In this document: in pieces, positions 18,077-28,010 of the stretch | How the letters are laid out: every line of letters begins with the position of its first letter | How positions within the stretch are numbered: the first letter of the stretch is position 1 | Source of the DNA: Flavobacterium lacisediminis | Lineage (GTDB): Bacteria > Bacteroidota > Bacteroidia > Flavobacteriales > Flavobacteriaceae | NCBI RefSeq assembly: GCF_025909975.1 | Contig: NZ_JAPCIO010000002.1 | Coordinates: 310,001-374,000, forward strand | Direction: 5' to 3' | Length of the DNA stretch: 64,000 nucleotides | The notes under the pieces: generated by a model | Seen by the model: the letters and a program-made list of their open reading frames with translations, nothing else | What the model was told of the DNA's origin: nothing | Database searches by the model: none | Translations under genes and position numbers: made by a program

Positions 18077-21000
18077 ATGAGATCGAAGTTTAAATGGATT
18101 TTTACGCTTTTAGTAGCGTTTACGATGCAGTTTTCGTTCGCACAAGAGAAAACTGTTACAGGTGTAGTTTCAGATGAACTAGGGCCTATCGCTGGTGCTA
18201 ATGTTGTTGTTCAAGGGACAACACGTGGTACTACAACTGATTTTGATGGTAACTATACTATCAAAGCAAAACAAGGTGAAGTTTTAGTGTTTTCTTACAC
18301 TGGTATGAAAGCTTCAACTGTAACTATTGGTGCTGCTAATTCTTACAATGTAAAATTAGTAGAAGATGTAGTAGTTGGTAGAAATGTTGAAGTAATTGGT
18401 GCTGTAGGTATCAAGAAAAAACAAGACGCCGTTACTTCATCAAATCAAGTTGTTAACTCTGAGGAGTTAAGACAAGCAGCTAACCCTAACGTTGTTCAGT
18501 CGTTAGCTGGTAAAGTATCTGGTTTAACAATCAATACTACTAATAATGGAGTAAACGCTACTACGAGAATTGTATTACGTGGTAACCGTTCTATTTCTGC
18601 TAGTAACCAAGCTTTGGTTGTTATTGATAACGTTATTTCTGATGCAAGAACTTTACAAGCTTTAGCTCCAGAGATTATTGAATCTACAAACGTATTAAAA
18701 GGTGCTCAAGGTGCTGCTTTATACGGTGAGCAAGGGGTTAACGGGGTAATTATCGTTAATACTAAAAGAGGAAACAAAGGTGGTAAGTTAAGAGTTTCTT
18801 TAAATTCATCTATGGACTTCGAAGAAGTTTCATTCATTGCTCAAAGACAGCAACGTTATGGACAAGGATGGAATGGTCAACACATTTCTTACGAGAATGG
18901 TGGTTGGGGAGCTGAAATGGACGGAGTTGTTAGACCAGTTGGTTTAGCTCAAGCTGATGGTACTTATATCATGGCACCATATTCTCCAATTGAGGATAAT
19001 ATTAAAAAATTCTTCCAAACAGGTACTTTATTCCAAAATGGTATTTCTATTAGTGGTGGTGATGCTGAAACAGGGTATGTTACTTTGTCAGCTAACAGAC
19101 AAGCTACTGATTTCGTAGTAGAAGGAGATAAATTAAATAGAGATACTTTCTTGTTTAGAGCAGGTAAAAAATTTAATAAATGGACTGTTGATGGTAATGT
19201 AACTTACAATACTGAAAAAACATTAACTACTTCTTCAAACTTATTTACAGAATTATTACAAACTGCTACTAACATTCCTGTTGAGCGTTTTGAAAATTCT
19301 GGTAACGAAGGTCACTGGACTTCTTACTACAATAACCCTTATTGGTTAAGAGATAACGTAAGAAATAACAATAGAAGAGATCAATTTAGAGGTATCGCAA
19401 CTTTAAACTATGAGTTAAACAAAAACATCAACTTTAATTATGTTGCTGGTTTGACTTTTACACAAGCTAATGCTTTATCTTATACAAATGGATATACTGA
19501 CTTATTACAAGTAGGTGGTGGTAATCATACTATCGTATCTTCTTTTGATTCTTCAAATTCTAACTCTAGAACTTTCTATCATGATTTTATGGTTAACTTT
19601 AATTATAAATTAACTGATAAATTATCGATGAAAGCTAACTTAGGTAATAACATTCAAGATTTTTATCAACAATCAACAACTGTTGGGGGTGATAACTTAA
19701 CTATTCCTGGATTATACAATATTTCTAATATTACTGGAGATCCAAGAAGATCTAATTTTTTTGAAAGAAGAAGACGTTTCTCTTTCTTTGCTAACTTAGA
19801 CTTTGGTTTAAGTAAAGGTGGTGAATCTGATGAGTACTTATTCTTGAATTTAACTGCTCGTAATGACTGGGATTCAAGATTTACAGGATTTGAGAAAAAT
19901 AATTATTTTTATCCATCTGCTGGTTTGTCTTTCATTCCTACAAAAGCATTCGATGGTTTAAAATCAAATACGTTTAATTACTGGAAAGTTGCTGCTTCTA
20001 TTGTAAAAGTAGGTAACGCAGGGCCATTAAATACTTACCAATCAGAATTAAATTATAATCCAGGATCTGGATTCCCATTTGGTGATTTGAACTCATTTTT
20101 ACCTTCTCAAAGTGTAACTAACCCTGCTTTGTCTCCTGAGTTTATGACAACTGTAGAACTTACAACTAATTTAGGTTTCTTGAATGATAGATTTACAGTT
20201 GATTTTTCTTATTTCCAAACATCAACTACAGATTTGATTACAAATCAACAACTTTCTGCTGGTACAGGTTTAACTCAACAAACTATCAATATTGGTGAGA
20301 TGACTACTACAGGATTTGAATTTGATTTAGGTATTACTGCTATTAAATCAACTGATTTTAACAATTTAGGATTAAAATGGGAGAATAGAATTGGTTACTT
20401 TACTTCAAAATCTATAGTAGATAAAGTTTCTGATGATGCATCTGAAATTCCATTAGTAAACTTTACTGGAACTGGTGTAGGTGTTTTTGCTACAGAAGGT
20501 GAAGAGTTTCCGTTAATTAAAGGTATTGGTTACGAAAGAGATGATCAAGGTAGAGTATTAATTGATCCAGTATCTGGTAATCCAATTAGAACTGCTGATT
20601 ATAAAATTTTAGGTAAAGCAACTCCTGATTATATCATCAACTACAATACTGCTGTTGAATTTAAAGGTGTTCGTTTAGCTGCTGTAATGGATTATAGAAC
20701 TGGTCACCAATTCTGGGCTGGTACTAAAGACTGGTTATCATGGTCAGGTCATTTATATGAGTCAGCTGAAAACGGAAGAAGTGGATTTATTTTCCCTAAT
20801 TCTGCAATTGAAACTGCTCCTGGAGTTTATACAGAAAATACAAGTGTAGTTACTGGAGGTTCAACTTATACTAGCTACTTAAACTATTTCTCTAATGAAT
20901 ATAGAGCTGTAACTGAAAATATGGTTTTAGATGCTACTGCATTCAAAGTTAGAGAGTTATCATTAAGCTATTCTTTACCTTCAAAAACTATTGAAAAAAC

Positions 21001-21184
21001 AGGTTTGACTTCTTTACGTTTCGGTGTAAATGCAAGAAACCCTTTCATTGTTTTACCTAAAGAAAATAGAGGTTACCACGATCCTGAGCAATCAAGATCT
21101 TCTGGAAATGATCAAGGTTTAGCTGTTACTGGACAATATCCAGCAACAAGAACATTCGGTTTCTCACTTAATGCTTCATTTTAA
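18077..21184 (+). CDS. SusC/RagA-family TonB-dependent outer-membrane receptor
   Basis: Imports a ligand across the outer membrane using TonB energy, in complex with the SusD-like protein encoded next. Signal peptide residues 1-22. A carboxypeptidase-D regulatory-like beta-sandwich spans about 26-100 (VTGVVSDELGPIAGANV, TTTDFDGNYTI). The plug domain covers about 115-235 (VLRGNRSISASNQALVVID and LKGAQGAALYGEQGVNGVI), then the beta-barrel to an aromatic C-terminal residue (LNASF). Length 1035 is normal. The spacer to susD is only 11 bases. The substrate cannot be told from sequence: no glycoside hydrolase, peptidase or dedicated regulator lies nearby. Confidence 0.95.
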   Translation: MRSKFKWIFTLLVAFTMQFSFAQEKTVTGVVSDELGPIAGANVVVQGTTRGTTTDFDGNYTIKAKQGEVLVFSYTGMKASTVTIGAANSYNVKLVEDVVVGRNVEVIGAVGIKKKQDAVTSSNQVVNSEELRQAANPNVVQSLAGKVSGLTINTTNNGVNATTRIVLRGNRSISASNQALVVIDNVISDARTLQALAPEIIESTNVLKGAQGAALYGEQGVNGVIIVNTKRGNKGGKLRVSLNSSMDFEEVSFIAQRQQRYGQGWNGQHISYENGGWGAEMDGVVRPVGLAQADGTYIMAPYSPIEDNIKKFFQTGTLFQNGISISGGDAETGYVTLSANRQATDFVVEGDKLNRDTFLFRAGKKFNKWTVDGNVTYNTEKTLTTSSNLFTELLQTATNIPVERFENSGNEGHWTSYYNNPYWLRDNVRNNNRRDQFRGIATLNYELNKNINFNYVAGLTFTQANALSYTNGYTDLLQVGGGNHTIVSSFDSSNSNSRTFYHDFMVNFNYKLTDKLSMKANLGNNIQDFYQQSTTVGGDNLTIPGLYNISNITGDPRRSNFFERRRRFSFFANLDFGLSKGGESDEYLFLNLTARNDWDSRFTGFEKNNYFYPSAGLSFIPTKAFDGLKSNTFNYWKVAASIVKVGNAGPLNTYQSELNYNPGSGFPFGDLNSFLPSQSVTNPALSPEFMTTVELTTNLGFLNDRFTVDFSYFQTSTTDLITNQQLSAGTGLTQQTINIGEMTTTGFEFDLGITAIKSTDFNNLGLKWENRIGYFTSKSIVDKVSDDASEIPLVNFTGTGVGVFATEGEEFPLIKGIGYERDDQGRVLIDPVSGNPIRTADYKILGKATPDYIINYNTAVEFKGVRLAAVMDYRTGHQFWAGTKDWLSWSGHLYESAENGRSGFIFPNSAIETAPGVYTENTSVVTGGSTYTSYLNYFSNEYRAVTENMVLDATAFKVRELSLSYSLPSKTIEKTGLTSLRFGVNARNPFIVLPKENRGYHDPEQSRSSGNDQGLAVTGQYPATRTFGFSLNASF

Positions 21185-21195
21185 AAAATTAGAAT

Positions 21196-22683
21196 ATGAA
21201 AAAATTAAAATTAATAATCCCTTTAGTAGCTCTTGCTTTCTTTTCATGTGATAACTATTTAGATATCAATGAAAATCCAAACCAAGCTACTGAATCTAAT
21301 GTTAATCCAAAGTTAACATTAGCTGCTGTCCAAACTGCATCTTACTCTCCTTTAGTTAGAAGAATGAATGAGCTTGGTAGTGTTTTTATGAATCAATGGG
21401 GACCAAACGTAAACTCTTTTACAGGAGGTTACGCTGAAGAGTTCGGTATCACGATGAGTAATAATTTTTATGAGGATATCTGGACTTCTGTTTATAGAAG
21501 TACTTATGAGTATTCAAATATCATTAATTATCCATCAGCTAATTATGATAATCACAAAGCTATTGCTAAAATTATGAAGTCTTTTTACTTCCAATATTTA
21601 GTTGATATTTATGGTGATATTCCTTATTCTCAAGCTCACTTAGGTACTGCTAATGCTTTCCCTGCTTATGACGATGATCAAGCTATTTATAGAGATCTAA
21701 TCGTTCAATTAGATAGTGCTATCAATATGATTAACAATGCACCTTCTACAACTGTACAAGTTGGTGGTGAAGATGTTATGTTAGGTGGAGATATGTCAAC
21801 TTGGGTTAAGTTTGCTAACACTTTAAAATTAAGAATTTTATTGCGTCAAGCTACTAAAGCTGAAACTGATGCTGCTACTGCAACTTATCTAGCTGATCAA
21901 TTTGCTGCATTAGATCAAAACTTTATTAATGTTGATTTAACAATTAATCCTGGTTATTCTAACGCTAAAGATTCTCAACAAAATCCTTGGATTAACATGA
22001 TGTGGGAACTTAACTTGAATGCAAGTGGTGGTCGTGTAGAAAGAAATACTTTCCGTTTCAGAAAAGCTTCTGACTATATTGCTAATGAGTTAAATAACTC
22101 TGCTGACCCAAGAAGATCTAGATTATTTACTACTACAAGTGGTAATGTTGTTGGTGTTGTTCAAGGTTCTCCTACAGCTCCTACTACTATCTCTTCATTT
22201 GGTCCTGGTTTAATGGTTGAGCATTCACAAGATGGTTATGTAATGTTGTTAGCTGAAAGTTTATTATTACAAGCTGAAGCTGCGCATAGAGGTTTTATTT
22301 CTGGTGATCCTCAAGCGTTGTTTGATCAAGCTATTCAAGCTTCATGTGCTATGTTAGGTGTTACATCTACTAATGCTGATAACTATATTGCTAATATTAA
22401 CGGAACTGATGGTAAGGGTTATGCTGCAAGTACAGACAAGATTCAAGCTATCATGTATCAAAAAAGTATTGCATTATGTAGTATTAATGGTTTAGAGTCT
22501 TGGATTGAATATACAAGAACAGGATATATTAATAATATTCCAATGCCATTAGGTGCTACTTCTCCAACAGGACAAAAACCAATGCGTTTAATGTACCCAA
22601 CTTCTGAGTTAGCTAGTAATTCTGCTAATGTACCTGCATTATCAGTTAACCAGTCGTTTACTACAGCTCCTTTTTGGAAATAA
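21196..22683 (+). CDS. SusD/RagB-family outer-membrane lipoprotein (SusD-like_2 type)
   Basis: Surface lid of the SusC-like transporter; binds the ligand and closes over the barrel. Lipoprotein signal ends in LALAFFSC (Cys18), followed by DNYLDINENPNQAT, the usual start of this group, with an acidic residue directly after the cysteine that fits surface export. The tetratricopeptide-like core carries LVDIYGDIPYSQA and LLLAESLLLQAEAA. The 495-residue length and the NPN motif place it in the SusD-like_2 subgroup. It follows susC by 11 bases and precedes two more lipoprotein genes in the same direction, so four genes are probably one operon. Confidence 0.94.
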   Translation: MKKLKLIIPLVALAFFSCDNYLDINENPNQATESNVNPKLTLAAVQTASYSPLVRRMNELGSVFMNQWGPNVNSFTGGYAEEFGITMSNNFYEDIWTSVYRSTYEYSNIINYPSANYDNHKAIAKIMKSFYFQYLVDIYGDIPYSQAHLGTANAFPAYDDDQAIYRDLIVQLDSAINMINNAPSTTVQVGGEDVMLGGDMSTWVKFANTLKLRILLRQATKAETDAATATYLADQFAALDQNFINVDLTINPGYSNAKDSQQNPWINMMWELNLNASGGRVERNTFRFRKASDYIANELNNSADPRRSRLFTTTSGNVVGVVQGSPTAPTTISSFGPGLMVEHSQDGYVMLLAESLLLQAEAAHRGFISGDPQALFDQAIQASCAMLGVTSTNADNYIANINGTDGKGYAASTDKIQAIMYQKSIALCSINGLESWIEYTRTGYINNIPMPLGATSPTGQKPMRLMYPTSELASNSANVPALSVNQSFTTAPFWK

Positions 22684-22708
22684 TAATTAACAATTAAAAT
22701 TATATATT

Positions 22709-23533
22709 ATGAAAAAGTTAATGTCATTATTAGTCGTTGCTTCTGCCTTTTTGGCTTGTACAGACGATGATATCAGAACAGAGCATCAGTTATCAAACGG
22801 TCCTAAAGTTGTTGGTTTTGCAACTTCTTTAGCAACAGTTGAGTATTTTACTGATGAAGGTGTTGTATTAAGAGAATTTCCTATGTCTTTAATCGGAAAT
22901 GGAAATGGTCAATTACCTACAACTGATATTGAAGTTACTTATGAGGTTGATCCAGCCTCTACTGCAACTGAAGGTGTAGAGTTTGATTTTGCTGATGCTT
23001 CAGGTAAAATTGTAATTCCAGCTGGTGGTACTTTTGGTAATTTTCCAATTAATGTAAATACAGGTCAATTAAATCCAACTGAAAAAACTCAGTTAATTTT
23101 AAACTTGACTTCTTCATCTGATGGTTCTGTTATTGGATCTCAGTATGACCAATTGAAAATTACTTTTGTTGGTTGTCAGTCTCAATTACAAGGTAGTTAT
23201 ACAATGGTTTGTACTACAACTGCTGGTACTAGAACCAGAACTGATGAAGTAATTTCAGTTACTGGAATTAATACATTTAAAACTCGTTACATTGGTAGAT
23301 ATTCATTGACACAATTCACTCCTCCTGGGTATACATTTGTTGATATTTGTGGTGAAATTGCTGTTCCAGATCAAAATTTAGGACAATATTCTAACCAAAT
23401 TTACGGTATTGATGCGTATGGTGATGGTGTTGATGGTATTGTAACTTCTGCTACTCAGTTTGAAGTTAAACACAATATTACATTTGCTGCCGGAGACCAA
23501 ACTCAAAATTACATTTATACTCGTAATAACTAA
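22709..23533 (+). CDS. SusC/D-linked surface lipoprotein with Calx-beta-like domain (274 aa)
   Basis: Signal VVASAFLAC with lipid-bearing Cys17, then TDDDI: aspartates at +3 to +5 match the acidic lipoprotein export signal described for Bacteroidota, so surface exposure is likely (inference). The N-terminal half (about 30-150) resembles a Calx-beta/DUF1735-like beta sandwich (EGVEFDFADASGKIVIPAGG). The C-terminal half is a second beta domain starting with GCQSQLQGSYTM. In SusC/SusD loci, genes at this place often encode SusE/SusF-like ligand-binding lipoproteins. That role is inferred from position only. It lies 25 bases after susD. Confidence 0.82.
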   Translation: MKKLMSLLVVASAFLACTDDDIRTEHQLSNGPKVVGFATSLATVEYFTDEGVVLREFPMSLIGNGNGQLPTTDIEVTYEVDPASTATEGVEFDFADASGKIVIPAGGTFGNFPINVNTGQLNPTEKTQLILNLTSSSDGSVIGSQYDQLKITFVGCQSQLQGSYTMVCTTTAGTRTRTDEVISVTGINTFKTRYIGRYSLTQFTPPGYTFVDICGEIAVPDQNLGQYSNQIYGIDAYGDGVDGIVTSATQFEVKHNITFAAGDQTQNYIYTRNN

Positions 23534-23545
23534 TTTTATAAGAAG

Positions 23546-24538
23546 ATGAAAAGAAATAATTTTAAATTTTTATTAGCTGTTGCTTGTTTTGGATTCTTAG
23601 CTTCTTGTAGCGAAGATGAAGATGCAACAAAAGAAAGATCAGTTAAGCCTATCGTTACTGCATCTCAAACTTCTTTTTCAGTTGTTGAGGGTGAAACTGT
23701 TTCGCTTGAGCTAACTTCTGACACTCCTTATTTTAGAACTATGGAGTATAAAGTTGAGTTAGTTGGTGGTACAGGTTCTTTCAGAGACTATAATGTTGAC
23801 AATGGTACTGAAACTGTTGTTGATGATGGTATGGGAATGATTGGACATAAGTTTGTTTTCCCTGCATTCACTAGTACTGCAACTATTGATATTACTCCAC
23901 TTGTTGATTATTATGCTGAGTCTACTGAGACTTTAGTTTTAAAATTAACTCCAATGGGTAATTCTAATGGTTTGGTTGCTGAAGGTTCTGATATTATCAC
24001 TATTACTGTTGGTAATACAATTTTAGATGAAGTTCAAACTGATTTAACTTGGGCTTCTACTACTAATGCTCATGGTAACATTGTAGATATTGAATATTTA
24101 GGTGCAGATGATGCAGCTCATTCATTAGCTGATGTTGATTTTGACGTATTAATTTTTGGACCTGCAAATATCTTCACTGGTGCAACTGGTGATCACCCTG
24201 AGTATGCTACAATTGCTGGAACTCGTCCTGATGGTTACTACGATATGTATATTGATTTATACGATAGTACTTCAGCTTCAGCTCCTGCTAGATTGTTAGC
24301 TTATAGCCCTGTATTTACTGTAAGTAAGCCAGGTGTATGGGTTTATTCATTTGACTTAAGTAATATTTGGAATTCTGAAGATGAAGGTTCTGCTTCAGGT
24401 ACAGCTTCTGATGTTTACGTAGGTTATGTTGAAAAAGCTGGTACTACATTTACATTATATAATGAAATGAATGACCAATTAGCTACTGGTAAAATGGCAA
24501 AGAAAACTATGCCAGCTGGTGCTGTAAGAACTAAATAA
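23546..24538 (+). CDS. SusC/D-linked surface lipoprotein with Calx-beta-like domain (330 aa)
   Basis: Signal ACFGFLASC (Cys21) followed by SEDEDAT, again an acidic surface-export signal. Residues about 35-155 form a Calx-beta-like sandwich (SFSVVEGETVSLELTSD at the start, VDYYAESTETLVLKL later). The rest (about 165-330) is beta-rich without a recognised motif. It is 12 bases after the preceding lipoprotein and ends the operon, with a terminator at 24559-24586. Probably a ligand-binding accessory of the uptake system; the ligand is unknown. The two accessory lipoproteins share domain type but are not obvious duplicates. Confidence 0.82.
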   Translation: MKRNNFKFLLAVACFGFLASCSEDEDATKERSVKPIVTASQTSFSVVEGETVSLELTSDTPYFRTMEYKVELVGGTGSFRDYNVDNGTETVVDDGMGMIGHKFVFPAFTSTATIDITPLVDYYAESTETLVLKLTPMGNSNGLVAEGSDIITITVGNTILDEVQTDLTWASTTNAHGNIVDIEYLGADDAAHSLADVDFDVLIFGPANIFTGATGDHPEYATIAGTRPDGYYDMYIDLYDSTSASAPARLLAYSPVFTVSKPGVWVYSFDLSNIWNSEDEGSASGTASDVYVGYVEKAGTTFTLYNEMNDQLATGKMAKKTMPAGAVRTK

Positions 24539-24558
24539 TTAGTTTTTAATATATTTTT

Positions 24559-24589
24559 AAAAGGACTACATTTATGTAGTCCTTTTTTT
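24559..24589 (+). terminator. Terminator of the SusC/D operon
   Basis: AAAAGGACTACA (24559-24570) pairs with TGTAGTCCTTTT (24575-24586) and is followed by T residues. Strong. Confidence 0.9.
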
Positions 24590-24606
24590 ATTCCCTAATT
24601 TCTCAT

Positions 24607-24614
24607 TACATTTG
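24607..24614 (+). promoter_or_regulatory. -7 box for the putative porin gene
   Basis: TACATTTG fits TAnnTTTG, 16 bases before the ATG at 24631. The -33 position is only T-rich. Confidence 0.5.
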
Positions 24615-24630
24615 TTCATATTTTTATGTA

Positions 24631-26526
24631 ATGAAGAATTATCTATCAATTTTCTTATTTATTTTTTCTGGCTTTCTTTTTGCTCAAGTACAAGATGCTG
24701 ACGATTTGTCTAAAGATCTTGTTAAGGGTAAAGAAGTCAAACCTTCCATTGACTTATATAAAATTTATTCTTTAGAGAAAGACACTACTTATGCAGATAC
24801 TTCGATGTCGTTAAAGAATGAATACAAATACAACTATTTAAGAAAGGATATTTTTGGGTTATTACCTTTTGCTAATGAAGGGCATACTTATAATATTTTA
24901 AATTTTGGTTTAATTCGTAAAAGCGTAAGCCCTTCTTTTGGTTTTACGGCTAAGCATTTTAATTATCTAGAATCTCGAGATATTAAGTATTATTCTGTTC
25001 CAACACCATTTACTGAGTTATATTATAAAACCGTTATGGAGCAAGGGCAATCTCTTGATGCTTTTCTAACTATTAATACAAAACCTAATCTCAATTTTTC
25101 AATTGCTTATAAAGGACTTCGTTCTAATGGTAAATACATAAACAATATTTCAAGTACGGGAAATTTCAGGTTTACTAGTAGTTATTTTACTAAAGATAAA
25201 CGTTATTTCTTAAATAGTCATTTTACTGCTCAAGATATTTCTAATCAAGAGAATGGAGGTATTATTGATGTTTCACTTTTTGAGTCTAGTGAAGATCCTT
25301 ATAATGAACGTGATCGCTTAGATGTTTATTTTAGAGATGCAACTTCTCTATTAAAGGGTAATCGTGTTTTTATTGATCATTCTTTTAAATTAAATAAAAG
25401 CAATCCAAATTGTTTAGTATTTACGCATCAATTTAGTTCTGAATATAAGTTTTTTGAGTTTAGGCAGACTACTCCAAGTGCGCGTTTTGGTGATTCATTT
25501 TCCTCTACAATAAATAATAAAACACGTTTTAATACCTTATATAACAAATTTAGTGTAGGTTATAAAACTAAAAATTTAGGTAGTTTAGATTTCTTTATAG
25601 ATGACACTAATTATAATTACTATTATAACAGTGTAGTTTATGGAAATTCAGGAAATATTATTGTGCCTAATTCTGTTTCGGATAGAATTAATATGGCTGG
25701 AGGAAATTATACTTATTTTGCAAACAAATTAATTGCGAAATTACAAGTTGCACAAGCTATAACAAATCAGTCAATATCAAATATAGAAGCTTCAGCAAAA
25801 TATTCAATTAATTCAGATTATCAGTTTGAATTTCAGTATCAAAAATTAAATAGTTTGCCTAATTTGAATTATACATTGAATCAAAGCAGATATATTGATT
25901 ATAATTGGGCTAACAATTTTAAAAATGAAAAACTAAATCAGTTTTCTTTTTCTGCTTTGACAAAATGGTTAAATGCTTCAGTTCAGTATAAAGTTTTAAA
26001 TGATCATTTGTATTTTGATAACACAACTAATGATATTACTATACTAAACGTTAAGCCAATGCAATATGACAAGACCATTAATTATTTGTCAATAAATGCT
26101 AATAAAGAGATTAAGTTTTGGAAATTAGGTTTAGATGTTACGGTTTTGTACCAAAAAGTAGATCAAGCTTCTGATATTGTAAATGTTCCCGAACTTACTA
26201 CTCGCAGTACGTTGTATTTTTCTGATCATGTTTTCAAAAAAGCAATGTTATTACAAACAGGAGTTACATTCCAATATTTTACTAAATATTACGGAAATGA
26301 CTACAATCCATTAATTGGAGAGTTTTATGTACAAAATGAAACCAAGATTGGTAACTTTCCAATGTTCGATTTCTTCGTTAATGCAAGAATCAAACAAACT
26401 CGAATTTATTTAAAAGCGGAGCATTTTAACTCTTCAATAACAGGATATAATTTTTATTCTGCTCCAAATTATCCTTATCGTGATTTTATGGTTCGTTTTG
26501 GATTAGAATGGAATTTCTTTAAATAG
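24631..26526 (+). CDS. Putative outer-membrane porin (Bacteroidota putative-porin family)
   Basis: Signal peptide MKNYLSIFLFIFSGFLFA, cleavage before Q19. The mature chain of about 610 residues is a run of alternating aromatic/polar strands, and ends in a typical outer-membrane barrel C-terminus (RFGLEWNFFK, with penultimate aromatics). The N-terminal segment with DLYKIYSLEKDTTYADT and FGLLPFANEGHTYN matches the family of putative porins common in Flavobacteriia. It probably forms a beta-barrel in the outer membrane; the solute is unknown. It is transcribed separately from the upstream SusC/D operon, with a terminator and promoter between them. Confidence 0.8.
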   Translation: MKNYLSIFLFIFSGFLFAQVQDADDLSKDLVKGKEVKPSIDLYKIYSLEKDTTYADTSMSLKNEYKYNYLRKDIFGLLPFANEGHTYNILNFGLIRKSVSPSFGFTAKHFNYLESRDIKYYSVPTPFTELYYKTVMEQGQSLDAFLTINTKPNLNFSIAYKGLRSNGKYINNISSTGNFRFTSSYFTKDKRYFLNSHFTAQDISNQENGGIIDVSLFESSEDPYNERDRLDVYFRDATSLLKGNRVFIDHSFKLNKSNPNCLVFTHQFSSEYKFFEFRQTTPSARFGDSFSSTINNKTRFNTLYNKFSVGYKTKNLGSLDFFIDDTNYNYYYNSVVYGNSGNIIVPNSVSDRINMAGGNYTYFANKLIAKLQVAQAITNQSISNIEASAKYSINSDYQFEFQYQKLNSLPNLNYTLNQSRYIDYNWANNFKNEKLNQFSFSALTKWLNASVQYKVLNDHLYFDNTTNDITILNVKPMQYDKTINYLSINANKEIKFWKLGLDVTVLYQKVDQASDIVNVPELTTRSTLYFSDHVFKKAMLLQTGVTFQYFTKYYGNDYNPLIGEFYVQNETKIGNFPMFDFFVNARIKQTRIYLKAEHFNSSITGYNFYSAPNYPYRDFMVRFGLEWNFFK

Positions 26527-26583
26527 AAAAATGCATATTGACCTTCTTAAATAATGATGGTTTTTTATTTATAAATTTCACAC

Positions 26584-26591
26584 TATCTTTG
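26584..26591 (+). promoter_or_regulatory. -7 box of the cystathionine beta-synthase gene
   Basis: TATCTTTG exact match, 22 bases before the ATG. The -33 site is T-rich but lacks TTG. Confidence 0.55.
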
Positions 26592-26613
26592 CAAAATATT
26601 AGAAATATCACAA

Positions 26614-27975
26614 ATGAAATACGCAAAAAATATATTAGAAACTATTGGTAATACACCTTTAGTACAATTAAACAAAGTTACTGCTGAAGTTGATGCTTTG
26701 GTTTTAGCTAAAGTTGAAACTTTCAATCCAGGAAATTCTGTAAAAGATAGAATGGCTGTAAAAATGATTGAAGATGCAGAAGCAGACGGTCGTTTAAAAC
26801 CAGGAGGAACCATCATTGAAGGTACTTCAGGAAACACAGGTATGGGTTTAGCATTAGCTGCAATTGTTAAAGGTTATAAATGTATTTTTGTAATTTCAGA
26901 TAAGCAGTCTAAAGAAAAATCAGATATTCTTCGTGCGGTAGGAGCAAAAGTAATCGTTTGCCCAACAGATGTTGAACCGACAGATCCACGTTCGTATTAT
27001 TCAGTTTCGAAAAAATTAGGAGATGAAATTCCAAATTCTTGGTACGTAAATCAATACGATAATCCAAGTAATGCTATTGCGCATTACGAACAAACGGGTC
27101 CAGAAATTTGGGAACAAACCGAAGGAAAAATTACACACTTTGTAGTGGGTGTTGGAACTGGTGGAACGATTTCTGGAGTAGCTAAATATTTAAAAGAAAA
27201 AAATCCAAACATTAAAATTTGGGGAATCGATACTTACGGTTCGGTTTTCAAAAAATACCACGAAACTGGAATTTTTGATGAGAACGAAATCTATTCATAC
27301 ATCACAGAAGGAATTGGAGAAGATATTTTACCTAAAAACGTTGACTTTTCATTAATCGATGGTTTTACAAAAGTTACCGATAAAGATGCAGCCGTTTATA
27401 CAAGAAAAATAGCTTTAGAAGAAGGAATTTTTGTTGGAAACTCCGCTGGAGCCGCTGTAAAGGGCTTATTGCAGTTAAAAGAACACTTTGGTCCAGAAGA
27501 TGTAGTTGTGGTCTTATTTCACGATTCTGGAAGCCGTTATGTTGGAAAAATGTTTAATGATGATTGGATGCGCGAAAGAGGTTTCTTAGAAGAAGAAATC
27601 ACAAAAGCAGAAGATTTAATTAAAGAACATATCGACAAACCATTAGTAATTGTTCGTACAGAAGAATTAGTTTCACACGCCATCGAAAGAATGAGAAAAT
27701 ATAAAATCTCTCAAATTCCAGTAGTTGATGTAAATGGATTTGTAGGTTCTGTAGATGAATCGGATTTATTCCAAAGTTTCATTTCAGATAAAAACACAGC
27801 AGAAAGACCAATTCGTGAAGTTATGGGAAAACCATTTCCAATCGTAAAAATTGGAACTCCAGTAGAAGATGTTTCTAAACTAATCACTAAAGATAACCAA
27901 GCGGTTTTAGTCGATTTAGGAAATGGAAAACATCACATAATTACTAAATATGATATTATTGGTTCAATAAAATAA
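26614..27975 (+). CDS. Cystathionine beta-synthase-like PLP enzyme with CBS domain pair
   Basis: Fold-type II PLP enzyme. K44 in NPGNSVKDRMAVKM binds the cofactor, and EGTSGNTGMGLA and GVGTGGTISGVA bind substrate and phosphate. Residues about 335-453 form a tandem CBS (Bateman) module (IERMRKYKISQIPVVD, GNGKHHIITKYDI), the adenosyl-ligand sensing region in eukaryotic cystathionine beta-synthases. It makes cystathionine from serine (or acetylserine) and homocysteine, or acts as a cysteine synthase; the CBS pair favours the first. Lacks the heme-binding N-terminal segment. It is a single-gene transcript with its own promoter, sharing a perfect bidirectional terminator with the convergent gene. 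Confidence 0.9.
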   Translation: MKYAKNILETIGNTPLVQLNKVTAEVDALVLAKVETFNPGNSVKDRMAVKMIEDAEADGRLKPGGTIIEGTSGNTGMGLALAAIVKGYKCIFVISDKQSKEKSDILRAVGAKVIVCPTDVEPTDPRSYYSVSKKLGDEIPNSWYVNQYDNPSNAIAHYEQTGPEIWEQTEGKITHFVVGVGTGGTISGVAKYLKEKNPNIKIWGIDTYGSVFKKYHETGIFDENEIYSYITEGIGEDILPKNVDFSLIDGFTKVTDKDAAVYTRKIALEEGIFVGNSAGAAVKGLLQLKEHFGPEDVVVVLFHDSGSRYVGKMFNDDWMRERGFLEEEITKAEDLIKEHIDKPLVIVRTEELVSHAIERMRKYKISQIPVVDVNGFVGSVDESDLFQSFISDKNTAERPIREVMGKPFPIVKIGTPVEDVSKLITKDNQAVLVDLGNGKHHIITKYDIIGSIK

Positions 27976-27978
27976 TAA

Positions 27979-28010
27979 AAAAAGGACGTTCAATTGAACG
28001 TCCTTTTTTT
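27979..28010. terminator. Bidirectional terminator (perfect palindrome)
   Basis: AAAGGACGTTCAA (27981-27993) and TTGAACGTCCTTT (27994-28006) form a perfect 26-base palindrome flanked by an A run and a T run, so it serves both converging genes. Confidence 0.92.
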
